From Gordoniibacillus kamchatkensis (GTDB lineage: Bacteria; Bacillota; Bacilli; Paenibacillales; NBRC-103111), in assembly GCF_000829455.1 (NCBI RefSeq), contig NZ_JXAK01000011.1:1-64000 (forward strand): a DNA stretch of 64,000 bases. The letters are read 5' to 3'. The position numbers and the translations under genes are program-made. A model generated the notes under the pieces. The model saw only the letters and a list, made by a program, of their open reading frames with translations. It made no database searches and was not told the origin of the DNA. Below, piece by piece: positions 1-8,740 of the stretch; within the stretch, counting starts at the first letter, position 1, and each line of letters begins with the position of its first letter.

Positions 1-1180
1 CCCGCGGGGCCGGTGCCTCCTCGCGGAGCAGGCGCGCGAGCAGCGCCGCCCGCTCCGCCGGCCAGCGGCCGCGAGCCGCTGCGGCCGCCTCCTCGGGCGT
101 GGCGTCCGCGCGCACGCCCAGCGCTGCTGCAGCAGCAGGCGCAGCTGCTGCCGCTGGTGCGCGAGCGCCGCAGCCGCGAAGCGGCGGCGCTCGTACCAGC
201 CGGCGACGGCGAGCAGCGTCTCGTCGCCGCGCCGACGCACCCACGCCCGGGGCGTGTACACCGGGCCGAGCCGCTTGCCGCGCTGCCACAGCCAGAGCAG
301 CAGCGCAAGCCCGAGCTGCGCGCAGGCGAAGACGAGCCACGCAGGGTACACCGCGAGCAGGCCGGGCTGCTCGCGCAAGCCGTGATGGTACTCGTCGATC
401 CACAGCGCGCCTTGCGATGCGGTCAGCAGCGGCCGCACGAGCGCATAATGGTCGTACTGCAGCACAAGCCCGTTCGTCAGCCATTCCGGCTCGAGCACAA
501 CGGTGAAACTGCCGCGCCCGACCTTCGTACGGGCGGCCACAATGCCGCGCTCGTCGCGCAGCAGCGGCTCGATGCCGCTGCCAGGCTTGATACGCCAAGG
601 CGGAGGTGACGACGCCTCGCAGCGCACCGCCGCCGGAGCCGCCTTCGCCGGGCACCCTGCCCATACCGACCGCGCTGCCTGCGTCAGGCACACTGCCCAA
701 ACCGACCGCACTGCCTGCGCCGGGCACGCCACTCACCATTATCGTGCTAGGCGCCCGGCCCACGGCAGACTTCACACCGGTTCCTTTCCAAGCGGACTGA
801 TCCCCTTTTCTCTCCAGCGACACCTGGTTCCACCCCGTCGGCTGGCTGTCGAACAGCAGCACCTCGCCTCCCTGCTCCATCCAGCGGGCGAGATCGGCGC
901 GTTCTTTCTGCGTCGCCAGGCTCGGCTGAACAATAAGCAGCGCCTGCCCCGCCTGCCGGGGCAGCGCGTCCCAGCCCCGCCGCCACTCCTTGACGGAGCC
1001 GCCCCGGCGCTCCTTCAGCAGCTCGCGTACCGCTTTGACGCCGTCCGTGTCCGGCGAATCGGACAAATAAGCGGGCCGGTCGACCGCCTCCGGCTTCACG
1101 ATCCACAAGCCTAGGGCAACAAACGCAGCGATGCTTAGCGCGAGTCCGACGTGCAGCTTATTCCATCGGCGCATGCGCAT
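1..1180 (-). CDS. DUF4350 domain membrane protein, 3' end outside window, two frameshifts
   Basis: The start is ATG at 1180, after a GGAGGAG site that lies inside the end of the upstream gene. Residues ~10-28 form a membrane anchor. A long extracytoplasmic part follows, containing the DUF4350-typical WIDEYHHG motif near nt 390, then a second membrane segment near nt 320. The reading frame shifts near nt 595 (one extra or two missing bases) and again near nt 127 (one missing base); the two shifts cancel. The middle frame holds the conserved motif, so both shifts are probably sequence errors. It is the third gene of a membrane-protein operon. In related genomes such operons often continue into MoxR ATPase and DUF58 genes (family knowledge, not visible here). 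Molecular role unknown. Confidence 0.72.
   Translation of the reverse strand, partial: MRMRRWNKLHVGLALSIAAFVALGLWIVKPEAVDRPAYLSDSPDTDGVKAVRELLKERRGGSVKEWRRGWDALPRQAGQALLIVQPSLATQKERADLARWMEQGGEVLLFDSQPTGWNQVSLERKGDQSAWKGTGVKSAVGRAPSTIMVSGVPGAGSAVGLGSVPDAGSAVGMGRVPGEGGSGGGALRGVVTSALAYQAWQRHRAAAARRARHCGRPYEGRARQFHRCARAGMADERACAAVRPLCARAAAADRIARRAVDRRVPSRLARAARPARGVPCVARLRLRAARACAAALAVAARQAARPGVHAPGVGASARRRDAARRRRLVRAPPLRGCGARAPAAAAAPAAAAALGVRADATPEEAAAAARGRWPAERAALLARLLREEAPAPR
642..734. repeat. in-frame 36-bp tandem repeat in the DUF4350 gene
   Basis: Two and a half near-identical 36-bp units encode a 12-residue repeat of the type VPxAGSAVGxGx in the extracytoplasmic part of the DUF4350 protein. 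The units differ by a few substitutions and keep the frame. Confidence 0.75.
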
Positions 1181-1831
1181 GGCGCTCCTCCTCCCGCTCC
1201 GCGAGCAGCCCCGTCACCAGCGCGTAAAACGCCGCGAACCGCTCGGCGCCTGCCGGCTCGTTGCCGTACCAGACCCGCTCGAATTCCGCCGCTCCGGCGC
1301 GAAAACGCTCCGCAAGCCGCGCGGCGTCGCCGCGCCTCAGCTCGTCGGCGTAATCCCGATTCGTTTTCCAGCGCTCGATGCGGATCCAGCCCTGCTGCTC
1401 GAAACCGCCCAGCAGCGCGAGAAAACCGGTGCGAACCGCTTCGCGCCACCGCTCGCCCGCCGCCAGCTCCTTCGCTTGCCGCAGCAGCGCTTCCGCCGAC
1501 TGCCCGCGGCCTGCGCTTGCAGCTCGGACCAGGTACGCAGCCGCGCATTGCGCACAAGCTGGCGCGATATCCAGACGATCGCAAAGACGGCGGCAGCGAG
1601 CAGCAGCACGATCAAGCCGTATTCCACCGCCTTGCCGGCGCCCGGGGGCACGTCGACAGAAGGAAACAGCTTTTTCAGCTGCTTAACGATCCACTCGCTC
1701 AAATTGAACCGGTCGGCATCAGCCGCGCTACGGCGGTACACCGCATACTCGTCCTTGTCCAAAATCCGGCGCAGCCGCTCTACATCGTCCTGCACCGACG
1801 CCGCGCCGGCGTTACCGTTCGGAGTCGCCAT
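1159..1831 (-). CDS. DUF4129 domain membrane protein, one frameshift
   Basis: It starts at ATG 1831, overlapping the end of the upstream gene by 20 bases. An N-terminal helical stretch is followed by one membrane segment (residues ~55-75, rich in Val, Leu and Ala). The charged C-terminal domain has the DUF4129 pattern: an AKELAAGERWREAVR-like helix followed by an aromatic IRIERWKTNRDYADEL stretch. The N-terminal frame breaks near nt 1505, where one base appears to be missing; the C-terminal domain continues intact in the next frame to TAA at 1159. DUF4129 proteins are often coded beside transglutaminase-like or DUF4350/MoxR genes, and that fits the neighbour here. Function unknown. Confidence 0.75.
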
Positions 1832-2981
1832 CGTCAGGATCCCGCTCCTTGTACCGGTCAGCACCGCCGATATCGGCGCCGTCATTTCCTGCAGCCTCAG
1901 GCGGCGTCATGCCCGGTTCGTCCTTTGCCGCCCGAAACGCTTGTCCGCCATAGCCGCCGTAGCTGATTGCCCCGCTCGCCCCCTTCGGCTCGTCCACGCT
2001 CGCGTTATCGCCGGGCTCGCCGATCGTGCGCCGGATGAGCGCCTCCAGGCCGTACCCTTCGTTACGGGCCCGCAGGTCGAAGAAGCTGACCGCATACGGA
2101 AGCAAATACATTGGCATAACGACCATGCTGACAAGCGCTTGTACAAGCTTGCCTAATACCGTCATGCCGATGAGCCCGATAACGGCCATTTGCAGTACGA
2201 AACTGATCATATACAGAATAGCCGTCAAAATGAAGTACAGCAAAAAAAGCCGCCAAAAATTCCGCTTCGTCAGCCGCCAGCTGCGCCGGAAGCCGATCCC
2301 TTCTTCCTTCATGGCCACGAACGGAAGATAGTAACCCCAGCGGATCATCAGCCAGACGATGGCGCCGACAGCGACGACGATGAACAAAAACAGCAGGACG
2401 CCGAACACCGCCGCCACCCCCACGCCCGGTCCTGTCCCGCCGAAGCGCGGTGCTGCGCTGCCGGCGAACATTGCCGCCGTCAAACCGACAATACCGCCGA
2501 TTGCAACCGCGTAGATCCCCAACACCATAAGTACAAACAAAAACGTGCTGCCTGCCATCGGCCCGAGGCGGCGCAGAGCGTTTTTCACGAGCTCCCATGC
2601 AGACGGCACTTCCTCCGCCTGCACATGGCGATGCACAAGCCCGACGACCGCCGCTAAAGCGACCGGGAACAGCACGAACGCCCCAATCGGCAACACGAGT
2701 ACCAAATAAAGAATGCCGTATACGCCGTCAAGGCTGGCCGAATTGTGCAGCAAATATTGCGAGAAGTAATCTTCCGCCTTGCCGCCCTTGGCGATCGTCT
2801 GGAATAGCGACCCCGCCCCGCCTTGACCTTTGCGGCCTGTCATCAGCTCGCTGACGAGAAAGAACGGCCCGTACGTCATCAGCATGACGAGCATCAGCTT
2901 GCCGAAGTAAGATCGATACAACTGAAAGCCCCGGTCGATGATCCGGCCGACGCTCATCGGTTTCCACAGCGCATGCTGCAT
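1812..2981 (-). CDS. multi-pass membrane protein (glycerophosphodiesterase-like membrane domain type)
   Basis: The start is ATG 2981, with GGAGGACA eight bases upstream; an earlier in-frame start lacks such a site. The 389-residue product begins WKPMSVGRIIDRGFQLYRSY, a pattern typical of the membrane domain seen in glycerophosphoryl diester phosphodiesterase-associated and DUF975-like proteins. About six membrane segments follow, then a hydrophilic Gly/Asp-rich cytoplasmic tail. No catalytic domain is present. It is the first gene of an operon with the overlapping DUF4129 and DUF4350 genes. A role in envelope physiology is inferred only from topology and context. Confidence 0.7.
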   Translation of the reverse strand: MQHALWKPMSVGRIIDRGFQLYRSYFGKLMLVMLMTYGPFFLVSELMTGRKGQGGAGSLFQTIAKGGKAEDYFSQYLLHNSASLDGVYGILYLVLVLPIGAFVLFPVALAAVVGLVHRHVQAEEVPSAWELVKNALRRLGPMAGSTFLFVLMVLGIYAVAIGGIVGLTAAMFAGSAAPRFGGTGPGVGVAAVFGVLLFLFIVVAVGAIVWLMIRWGYYLPFVAMKEEGIGFRRSWRLTKRNFWRLFLLYFILTAILYMISFVLQMAVIGLIGMTVLGKLVQALVSMVVMPMYLLPYAVSFFDLRARNEGYGLEALIRRTIGEPGDNASVDEPKGASGAISYGGYGGQAFRAAKDEPGMTPPEAAGNDGADIGGADRYKERDPDDGDSER

Positions 2982-3173
2982 CCATTGTCCTCCTTGCGTA
3001 TGCATCGTAATCCGTTGCTGCCTGTTATTATACACGATGATGTGCAAAGTTCGTATATAATGCATTTATCGGTGCTTGCTTGACGAATGAACAGTGGGAG
3101 AATGAAATGAAAGAGGAATTATTTGTAACGTAACGAAAGAAGAAAACAACTTATTTTTAGGGGAGGTTTTATT

Positions 3174-3596
3174 TTGAAGCCGCGAATTACGGTGCTGACG
3201 TTGGGAGTAGATGATTTGGAAAAATCGCTCCGTTTTTACCGGGATGGATTGGGATTGCCGACAGAGGGCATCGTTGGCAAAGAGTTCGAGCATGGAGCAG
3301 TCGCTTTTTTCGAATTGCAGGCAGGCTTAAAGCTCGCCATTTGGAATCGCAAGGATATCGCCTACGATACGAAGCTTCAACAGACGATGCCGAGTGCAAC
3401 TGAATTTACTATTGGACACAACGTAGCCAGCAAAGAAGAGGTTGACGAAGTCATGGAACAGGCCAAGAAGGCCGGTGCTACGATAACAGTGCCGCCGCAC
3501 GATACTTTTTGGGGTGGCTATTCGGGCTATTTCCAAGATCCCGATGGCCATTTATGGGAAGTGGTCTGGAACCCGCAGTGGGAAACCGCAGAATAA
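3174..3596 (+). CDS. VOC family protein (glyoxalase/bleomycin-resistance fold)
   Basis: The 140-residue protein starts at TTG 3174 behind a GGGGAGG site. It has the two beta-alpha-beta modules of the vicinal oxygen chelate fold: an opening ITVLTLGVDDLEKSLRFYRD and a closing FQDPDGHLWEVVWNP. Such proteins bind a divalent metal and act as lyases, dioxygenases or drug-binding proteins; the substrate cannot be told from sequence. It is transcribed alone, and codon use is less GC-rich than in the neighbours. Confidence 0.85.
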   Translation: MKPRITVLTLGVDDLEKSLRFYRDGLGLPTEGIVGKEFEHGAVAFFELQAGLKLAIWNRKDIAYDTKLQQTMPSATEFTIGHNVASKEEVDEVMEQAKKAGATITVPPHDTFWGGYSGYFQDPDGHLWEVVWNPQWETAE

Positions 3597-3725
3597 AGTC
3601 ATCTGGCTTCGCGCTATAAGCCAGACATAAGGCGCCATTCGAGCGATAACAGCAAACCATGCTCATATTTTCCTATTCACGGTTCAAACTATGGGCAACA
3701 CGCTGGGCATGAGCGAGGTGGACGG

Positions 3726-4676
3726 ATGGACCCGGTTATCCCTTTTGAGCCGGTCGTTAGCGACACAATCCCTGCCGGATCTAACTGGAGATACGAAATC
3801 AAATGGGATGGCACGAGGATATTGACTTATCACGACAACGGCGGCACGCAGCTGTACAACCGCAAACGGCATAACCGTACCGCTCACTACCCCGAGCTGC
3901 TCGATTTTCGCTCTTACTGCAAGGCGGACTCGGCGGTGCTCGACGGCGAGGTGATCGCGCTGGCCGCGGACGGGAAGCCGTCTTTTCACGAGGTGATGCG
4001 GCGGGACATGATCAGGCGGCTCGAACGGGTGGACGAGATGCGGCGCAAAGTGCCTGTCACGTATATGGTATTTGACGTCCTGTACGTGAACGGCAGGTGG
4101 ATTCACAATCGGCCGTTGTCGGAGCGGCTGGACATTTTACAGCAAATTGTCATGCCTCACGAGCACGTGCTTCAGGCTAGCTCCCATCCCGACGGTGAGG
4201 CGCTGTTTGCGGTAGTTCGGCAGCAGGGCATGGAAGGCATTGTGTGCAAAGACTTGACCAGCGCTTATGCCTTTAACGGCAAGGACGGCCGTTGGGTCAA
4301 AGTGAAAAACTACGGCGATATAACAGCGGTTGTCGGCGGATTCACGCTGGAGGGAGGGGTCGTCAACGCCGTGCTGCTCGGGCAATACGACGGCGACGGC
4401 AAGCTTTGGTACATCGGTCACGCAGGCACGGGCAAGCTTACAAAGTCGGATTGGCGGCATTTGACGGAATTGCTGAAGCCGGCGGTGATCCGGGACAGGC
4501 CGTTCGTCAACGAGCCCGCGCGGCATCGGGACGCATACTGGGTGGCGCCGAGGCTGACCGCGAAAGTGCAGTACAGCGAATGGCGCTGGAACGAGGGCCG
4601 CTCGCTCAGGCAGCCATCGATTCAAGCTTTTGTGGATGTGCCGCCGGAGGATTGCAAGCTTCCGTGGGTCGAATAA
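3726..4676 (+). CDS. ATP-dependent DNA ligase, stand-alone LigD-type ligase domain
   Basis: The protein has 316 residues, starting at ATG 3726 after GAGGTGG. Visible motifs are KWDGTR with the adenylated lysine at residue 26 (motif I), LDGE near residue 75 (motif III), EGIVCKD near 170 (motif IV) and WVKVKN near 190 (motif V). An OB-fold-like C-terminus follows. The size matches a catalytic core without the polymerase or nuclease domains of full LigD. No ku gene lies in the window, so a role in end joining cannot be assumed; repair nick sealing is the cautious reading. Confidence 0.88.
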   Translation: MDPVIPFEPVVSDTIPAGSNWRYEIKWDGTRILTYHDNGGTQLYNRKRHNRTAHYPELLDFRSYCKADSAVLDGEVIALAADGKPSFHEVMRRDMIRRLERVDEMRRKVPVTYMVFDVLYVNGRWIHNRPLSERLDILQQIVMPHEHVLQASSHPDGEALFAVVRQQGMEGIVCKDLTSAYAFNGKDGRWVKVKNYGDITAVVGGFTLEGGVVNAVLLGQYDGDGKLWYIGHAGTGKLTKSDWRHLTELLKPAVIRDRPFVNEPARHRDAYWVAPRLTAKVQYSEWRWNEGRSLRQPSIQAFVDVPPEDCKLPWVE

Positions 4677-4765
4677 ACAGACGCATTCCTCCCGCGCAGC
4701 TTGAAGAAATGGAGCAACCCGGCGGACCGATCGGTCTTGGCCGGGTTGCACGGTTTTCAGGACGA

Positions 4766-6220
4766 TTACTTGATCGTATAGGGCAGCTTGAACGTCCAAA
4801 GCTCGGTGCCGTTCTCCGCCGATTTGCTGCCAACGCCAAAATCGTTGTCGTTGACAATAACGATCGTATTGCCGCCTACGAGCGACAAGCCTTCTACCTT
4901 CTCGTACGGATATTGGAAAGCGGCCACATCTACAATGGTGCGTTTGGAAGGCGGCATGATGCCGTTTGCTTTCAGCTCTTCGATGCTCATTTGCTCCAGC
5001 GTTTTCCCGGCGAACTTGTTATCGTCGAGAGTGCCGATAATGTTCGTCGCATCCGATAAGTCGATGCTGAAGATTCGCTTCAGTTGGGCTTTGTCTCCCG
5101 CATTTTTGTCGCGTTCGTCGATAAGCAGAGTGCTCTCGTTCACGGCGACCATATCGGAGATAACGATGTCGGATTGCTGCAAATCTGTGAATTGCTTGGC
5201 GTCTTCCGTGAGGTAAGCGAATTCGGCCATCGGCTGCAATGTCGCCAAATCGAATTTGATGATTCTCAGTTGGCGCGAGTTGTCGGTTTCCTTGCCGGGA
5301 TTGCGCAGCGGACTCTGCATCGCCATGAACATATATTTGCCGTCCGGCGTAATGCTTACAGCTTCGGCGCCGCGGTTTTGGCGAAGCTTGTTGTATACGG
5401 CCGGCAGCGTTTCACGCGCAGGCACGAGCGGGGTCGATACTTGAGCCGCCCAGCCCTTCGGTACGATGCGCTCGATGAGCGTGCCGTCACGCTTCACATG
5501 TACGATGGACGGACCGTATTCCTCGGAGATCCAGTACGTATCGTCTTTCGGATTGTAGGCGATTCCTTCCGTATCGAGGCCATACGGATCATATGCGAGC
5601 TCATTTTCCCCTTTGGCATCGTAAGGGGCTTCGTCCCGGCCTTTGATGTTCGGCAGACCGGTAATGTTGGCATTTCCGGTAACGGGATCGACCCCGTTAA
5701 CTTTCAGCGGAAATCGATCGAGGATTTTGATTTGACCGTCGGCAATTTCGATTTTGTAGATGGTCGGCGTGTAATTGGGGAGCGGGAACGTTTTGACGGA
5801 CTTGCCTTTTACAGTGGCATCGCCGTTAGGGCCGCGGTCGGCCGTCGAATAAAATACGTTGTCCGGATCGCCCGGCAAGTGAATGAGCGAAGAACCGATG
5901 CCCATCTTGATCCCTTCGGCCAGGTCCGGTGCGGCGAGCTTGTACTTGCCGGATAGCGCCGGCTTGTCTGTGAGCGCAACGCTGCTGCGGAACTCGTCCC
6001 AATCCACATATTTGCCGGTTGCTTCGCCAAATGCGCGGATGGGCAAATACAGACTGCCGTCGATGTTTACCGCCGGAGAGGAGGGGGTGATGGCTTGTCC
6101 GTTATTCGTATACTTGACCGCCTCCGCGGAAGTTCCTTTCCATTCTGCAGCGGACACGATTCCTGCAGCCGCCGTAAACGCGAGCGCCGCCGAAGCGGCA
6201 ATAAACCATTTTTTCTTCAT
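4766..6220 (-). CDS. secreted esterase-like (phytase-like) protein with copper-amine-oxidase-N-like domain
   Basis: The 484-residue product begins with a clear signal peptide (MKKKWF followed by a hydrophobic run, cleavage likely after residue ~25). Residues ~35-90 resemble the copper amine oxidase N-terminal domain, a small non-catalytic module common in Paenibacillus secreted proteins. From ~100 on it matches the esterase-like activity of phytase family (PF13449 type), with an STADRGPNG segment and DTEGIAYNP further on. The protein should act outside the membrane. Enzyme activity is inferred from the family only. It appears to be a single-gene unit. Confidence 0.75.
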   Translation of the reverse strand: MKKKWFIAASAALAFTAAAGIVSAAEWKGTSAEAVKYTNNGQAITPSSPAVNIDGSLYLPIRAFGEATGKYVDWDEFRSSVALTDKPALSGKYKLAAPDLAEGIKMGIGSSLIHLPGDPDNVFYSTADRGPNGDATVKGKSVKTFPLPNYTPTIYKIEIADGQIKILDRFPLKVNGVDPVTGNANITGLPNIKGRDEAPYDAKGENELAYDPYGLDTEGIAYNPKDDTYWISEEYGPSIVHVKRDGTLIERIVPKGWAAQVSTPLVPARETLPAVYNKLRQNRGAEAVSITPDGKYMFMAMQSPLRNPGKETDNSRQLRIIKFDLATLQPMAEFAYLTEDAKQFTDLQQSDIVISDMVAVNESTLLIDERDKNAGDKAQLKRIFSIDLSDATNIIGTLDDNKFAGKTLEQMSIEELKANGIMPPSKRTIVDVAAFQYPYEKVEGLSLVGGNTIVIVNDNDFGVGSKSAENGTELWTFKLPYTIK

Positions 6221-6556
6221 TTGCTGCCCTGCTCCCTTCGCACCAACAAGTATCTGGTCATTTTTTGAAAATATATCAACCGATTGTTAGCGTGAGATGA
6301 AGGAATTTTAAAGGCATTGTAAATATTTGGGCGAGCATAAGAGGCAAAGGCGGCAAAAGCGGGCGCAAACAAAAAAAGTGGACCATCGCCGACGGGGCGT
6401 GGTCCTCAAGTGTTATATTAAAAAGGGGGTCTTGGCTATTATATTACACCCCTACTGTTATCGTTCCATAACAGAAATATTTCATTTGTGTAACAAAATT
6501 GTAAGCGCTGTACGTCAGACCGTCCGCACCTTTACACATTCGCGCCGGTGCAGCGG
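6221..6556. other. intergenic region between ung and the esterase-like gene
   Basis: Apart from the ung terminator at 6371-6405 I see only AT-rich sequence that must carry the promoter of the esterase-like gene. No short gene with a ribosome site was found. Confidence 0.5.
6371..6405 (-). terminator. rho-independent terminator of ung
   Basis: Read on the minus strand, a GGACCA...TGGTCC stem is followed by AC and a run of seven T. It lies about 150 bases after the ung stop codon. Confidence 0.6.
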
Positions 6557-7234
6557 TCATAAATCCGGCAGCTGCCAATCGATCTCCTCGCTGCCGATGC
6601 TGCGCAGAAAGGCGTTCGTGCGCGAAAACGGGCGCGAGCCGAAAAAGCCGCGATGAGCGGACAGCGGACTCGGGTGCGGCGAGCGGATGATGTGGTGGCG
6701 GCTCGCGTCGATGAGCCCCGCCTTATCTTGGGCGTTGGCGCCCCAAAGCAGGAAAACGACCGGGCGCTCGCGTTCGTTCAAAGCGTCGATAACGCGGTCG
6801 GTGAACCGCTCCCAGCCTTTGCCCCGGTGCGAATTCGGCAGCCCTGCCCGCACGGTGAGTACGGCGTTAAGCAGCAGCACACCCTGCTCGGCCCAATGCA
6901 CGAGGTGGCCGTGATTCGGGATGCGGCAGCCGAGGTCGTCGCGCAGCTCCTTGTACATGTTTTGCAGCGAAGGCGGCACGTCCACGCCGGGCTTGACCGA
7001 GAAGCTGAGGCCGTGCGCCTGTCCTGGACCATGGTAAGGGTCCTGGCCGAGAATGACCGCCTTCACGCCGTCGAAAGACGTCAAATGCAGCGCGTTGAAA
7101 ATGTCATGCATGTCCGGGTAAATCGTCCGCGTCGAGTACTCCGTTTTCAAAAATTGCCGCAGCTCTTTGTAGTAAGGCTGCACGAACTCCGCCTCCAGCT
7201 GCGGCGCCCAACCTTCATGCAAAATAGCTCCCAC
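6557..7234 (-). CDS. ung: uracil-DNA glycosylase, family 1
   Basis: It removes uracil from DNA to start base-excision repair. The active-site motif [14 protein letters not shown] and the late motif [17 protein letters not shown] are both present, with strong similarity over the whole length to Bacillus Ung. The start is placed at GTG 7234, giving MGAILHEGW and the usual ~225 residues; a GGGGGG-type ribosome site lies nine bases upstream. A longer ORF from 7291 would add a Cys-rich stretch absent from the family. It is transcribed alone. Confidence 0.95.
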   Translation of the reverse strand: MGAILHEGWAPQLEAEFVQPYYKELRQFLKTEYSTRTIYPDMHDIFNALHLTSFDGVKAVILGQDPYHGPGQAHGLSFSVKPGVDVPPSLQNMYKELRDDLGCRIPNHGHLVHWAEQGVLLLNAVLTVRAGLPNSHRGKGWERFTDRVIDALNERERPVVFLLWGANAQDKAGLIDASRHHIIRSPHPSPLSAHRGFFGSRPFSRTNAFLRSIGSEEIDWQLPDL

Positions 7235-7836
7235 TCTTCCGTACCCCCCTCTCGCCTTATTGTAAATGCATTTTCGGCAATTACAAGTCACAATTTGTCA
7301 GAAATAGGGCGAGCAGTTGCATCAAACGCGATTGCCGGCACGAAAAGGCGTAATTGCCGCTAATCTGTCTATTTTTTTGACGACCTCCCTATGTCGCTGG
7401 AGCCGGTTCATACGTCCCGCCACTGCACTTGATCCAATCCTGTTTCCAGAATATAGTCGATTTCCAAGCCGACATTGGATTTGATGCAATGAAAATCCCC
7501 ATTGTGCTTTCAAGAAGGCATATTCAACATGAACTGATTGGACAATTTCCAATGCAAATCTCGTGAAGGCGACGCCTCCGTCCGGCCATTGCACATAATC
7601 CAATCCATGCTGCAACCGTTCCGAGAGCCGCAACCAACAAAAACGCAGCTGCAGCGGAGAAGTCGCCCTCCTCCGTGCAGCTGCGCATCGAGCCGTTCCA
7701 TTGCCTGCGCGGCGTACCTCTCCTCGCATATGGCCGCGCCCAATCGGCGATGACGAATTGCATACCCGTGTTACCGTCTGACTTCATACACTCGAAAACC
7801 CGCCGCCAGCCTCGGCAGCCCCTTGCATACAGAGCT
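7235..7836. other. unresolved region with short, frame-broken minus-strand ORFs
   Basis: No complete gene is evident. On the minus strand between ~7790 and ~7420 three frames carry protein-like fragments: one with a hydrophobic AAAAFLLVAALGTVAAW stretch, one with GLDYVQWPDGGVAF, and one with LEIDYILETGLDQVQW. They could be one small gene broken by several sequence errors or a decayed gene. The two similar fragments GLDYVQW and GLDQVQW hint at an internal repeat. I cannot assign a family. Confidence 0.3.
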
Positions 7837-8733
7837 TCATTCCGGAGGCAGCAGCACGATTCGCCCGTCTTCGAGCGAGACGCGCACTTTTTTCGAATCC
7901 TTCAGCCCGACCGATTCCAAATACGCCGACGGAATTTGCAGCCGCCCGAACTGGTCCATGACCGCGTACTCGACGTGCGACTCCTCTTCCGCATCGCCGC
8001 CTTCCCGGCCCTCTCCCGCCGACGCTTCCAGCTCGGCAAGCTCCTCGGCGTACGACTTGCGGCGAATCATCTCCGACGACGTTTTGCCGTCGCGGATCGC
8101 CACGACCCGGTCCACTTTTTTCGCCAGCAGCGGGTCGTGCGTGACGATGACGACGGTAAGCCCATACGTCCGGTTCAGCTCGCGGAACAGGTCGAGAATC
8201 TGGTTCGCCATTTTCGTGTCGACAGATCCGGTCGGCTCGTCGGCGAGCAGCAGCTTCGGCCTGTTCGCCAGGGCGATGGCGATCGCCACGCGCTGCTGTT
8301 CGCCGCCGGACAGCTGCTGCAGCCGGTTGTGGGCGCGATGGGCGAGGCCGACCGCTTCGAGCAGCTCCATGGCGAGCATGCGGCGGCGCCGTCCTTTGAG
8401 CAGCATCGGCAGCTCGACGTTTTGCAGCGCGGTCAAGTAAGGAATCAGGTTGCGGGCGTTGTTTTGCCAGACGAAGCCGACGGTCTCGCGCTTATAGCGG
8501 ACAAGGTCCAGCTCCGTGGCCTTCAGCATATCTTTGCCGTCGACGATCAGCTTGCCCGCGGAAGGGCGGTCGAGGCCGCCGAGCATGTTGAGCAGCGTCG
8601 ACTTGCCGCTGCCGCTGTTGCCGATGATGGCCATCAGCTCGCCCTCCTCGACGTGCAGGTCGAGCCCTTGCAGGGCGACGACTTCGAGATCGGCGGTTTT
8701 GTATATTTTGACGAGGTTGTCGCATTGGATCAT
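7837..8733 (-). CDS. ABC transporter ATPase with C-terminal AbrB-like domain
   Basis: The first ~220 residues form a MacB/LolD-type ATPase: Walker A GNSGSGKS, signature LSGGEQQR, Walker B LLLADEPTG, and a switch His in VIVTHD. After a charged linker, residues ~254-298 read like a SpoVT/AbrB swapped-hairpin domain (FGRLQIPSAYLESVGL, then VRVSLEDGRIVLLPPE). This tail is absent from ordinary LolD proteins and is usually a DNA-binding or dimer module in transition-state regulators. The gene follows the permease by seven bases and surely powers it. The tail could dimerise the ATPase or bind DNA; neither can be decided here. Confidence 0.85.
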   Translation of the reverse strand: MIQCDNLVKIYKTADLEVVALQGLDLHVEEGELMAIIGNSGSGKSTLLNMLGGLDRPSAGKLIVDGKDMLKATELDLVRYKRETVGFVWQNNARNLIPYLTALQNVELPMLLKGRRRRMLAMELLEAVGLAHRAHNRLQQLSGGEQQRVAIAIALANRPKLLLADEPTGSVDTKMANQILDLFRELNRTYGLTVVIVTHDPLLAKKVDRVVAIRDGKTSSEMIRRKSYAEELAELEASAGEGREGGDAEEESHVEYAVMDQFGRLQIPSAYLESVGLKDSKKVRVSLEDGRIVLLPPE

Positions 8734-8740
8734 CGGCGGC

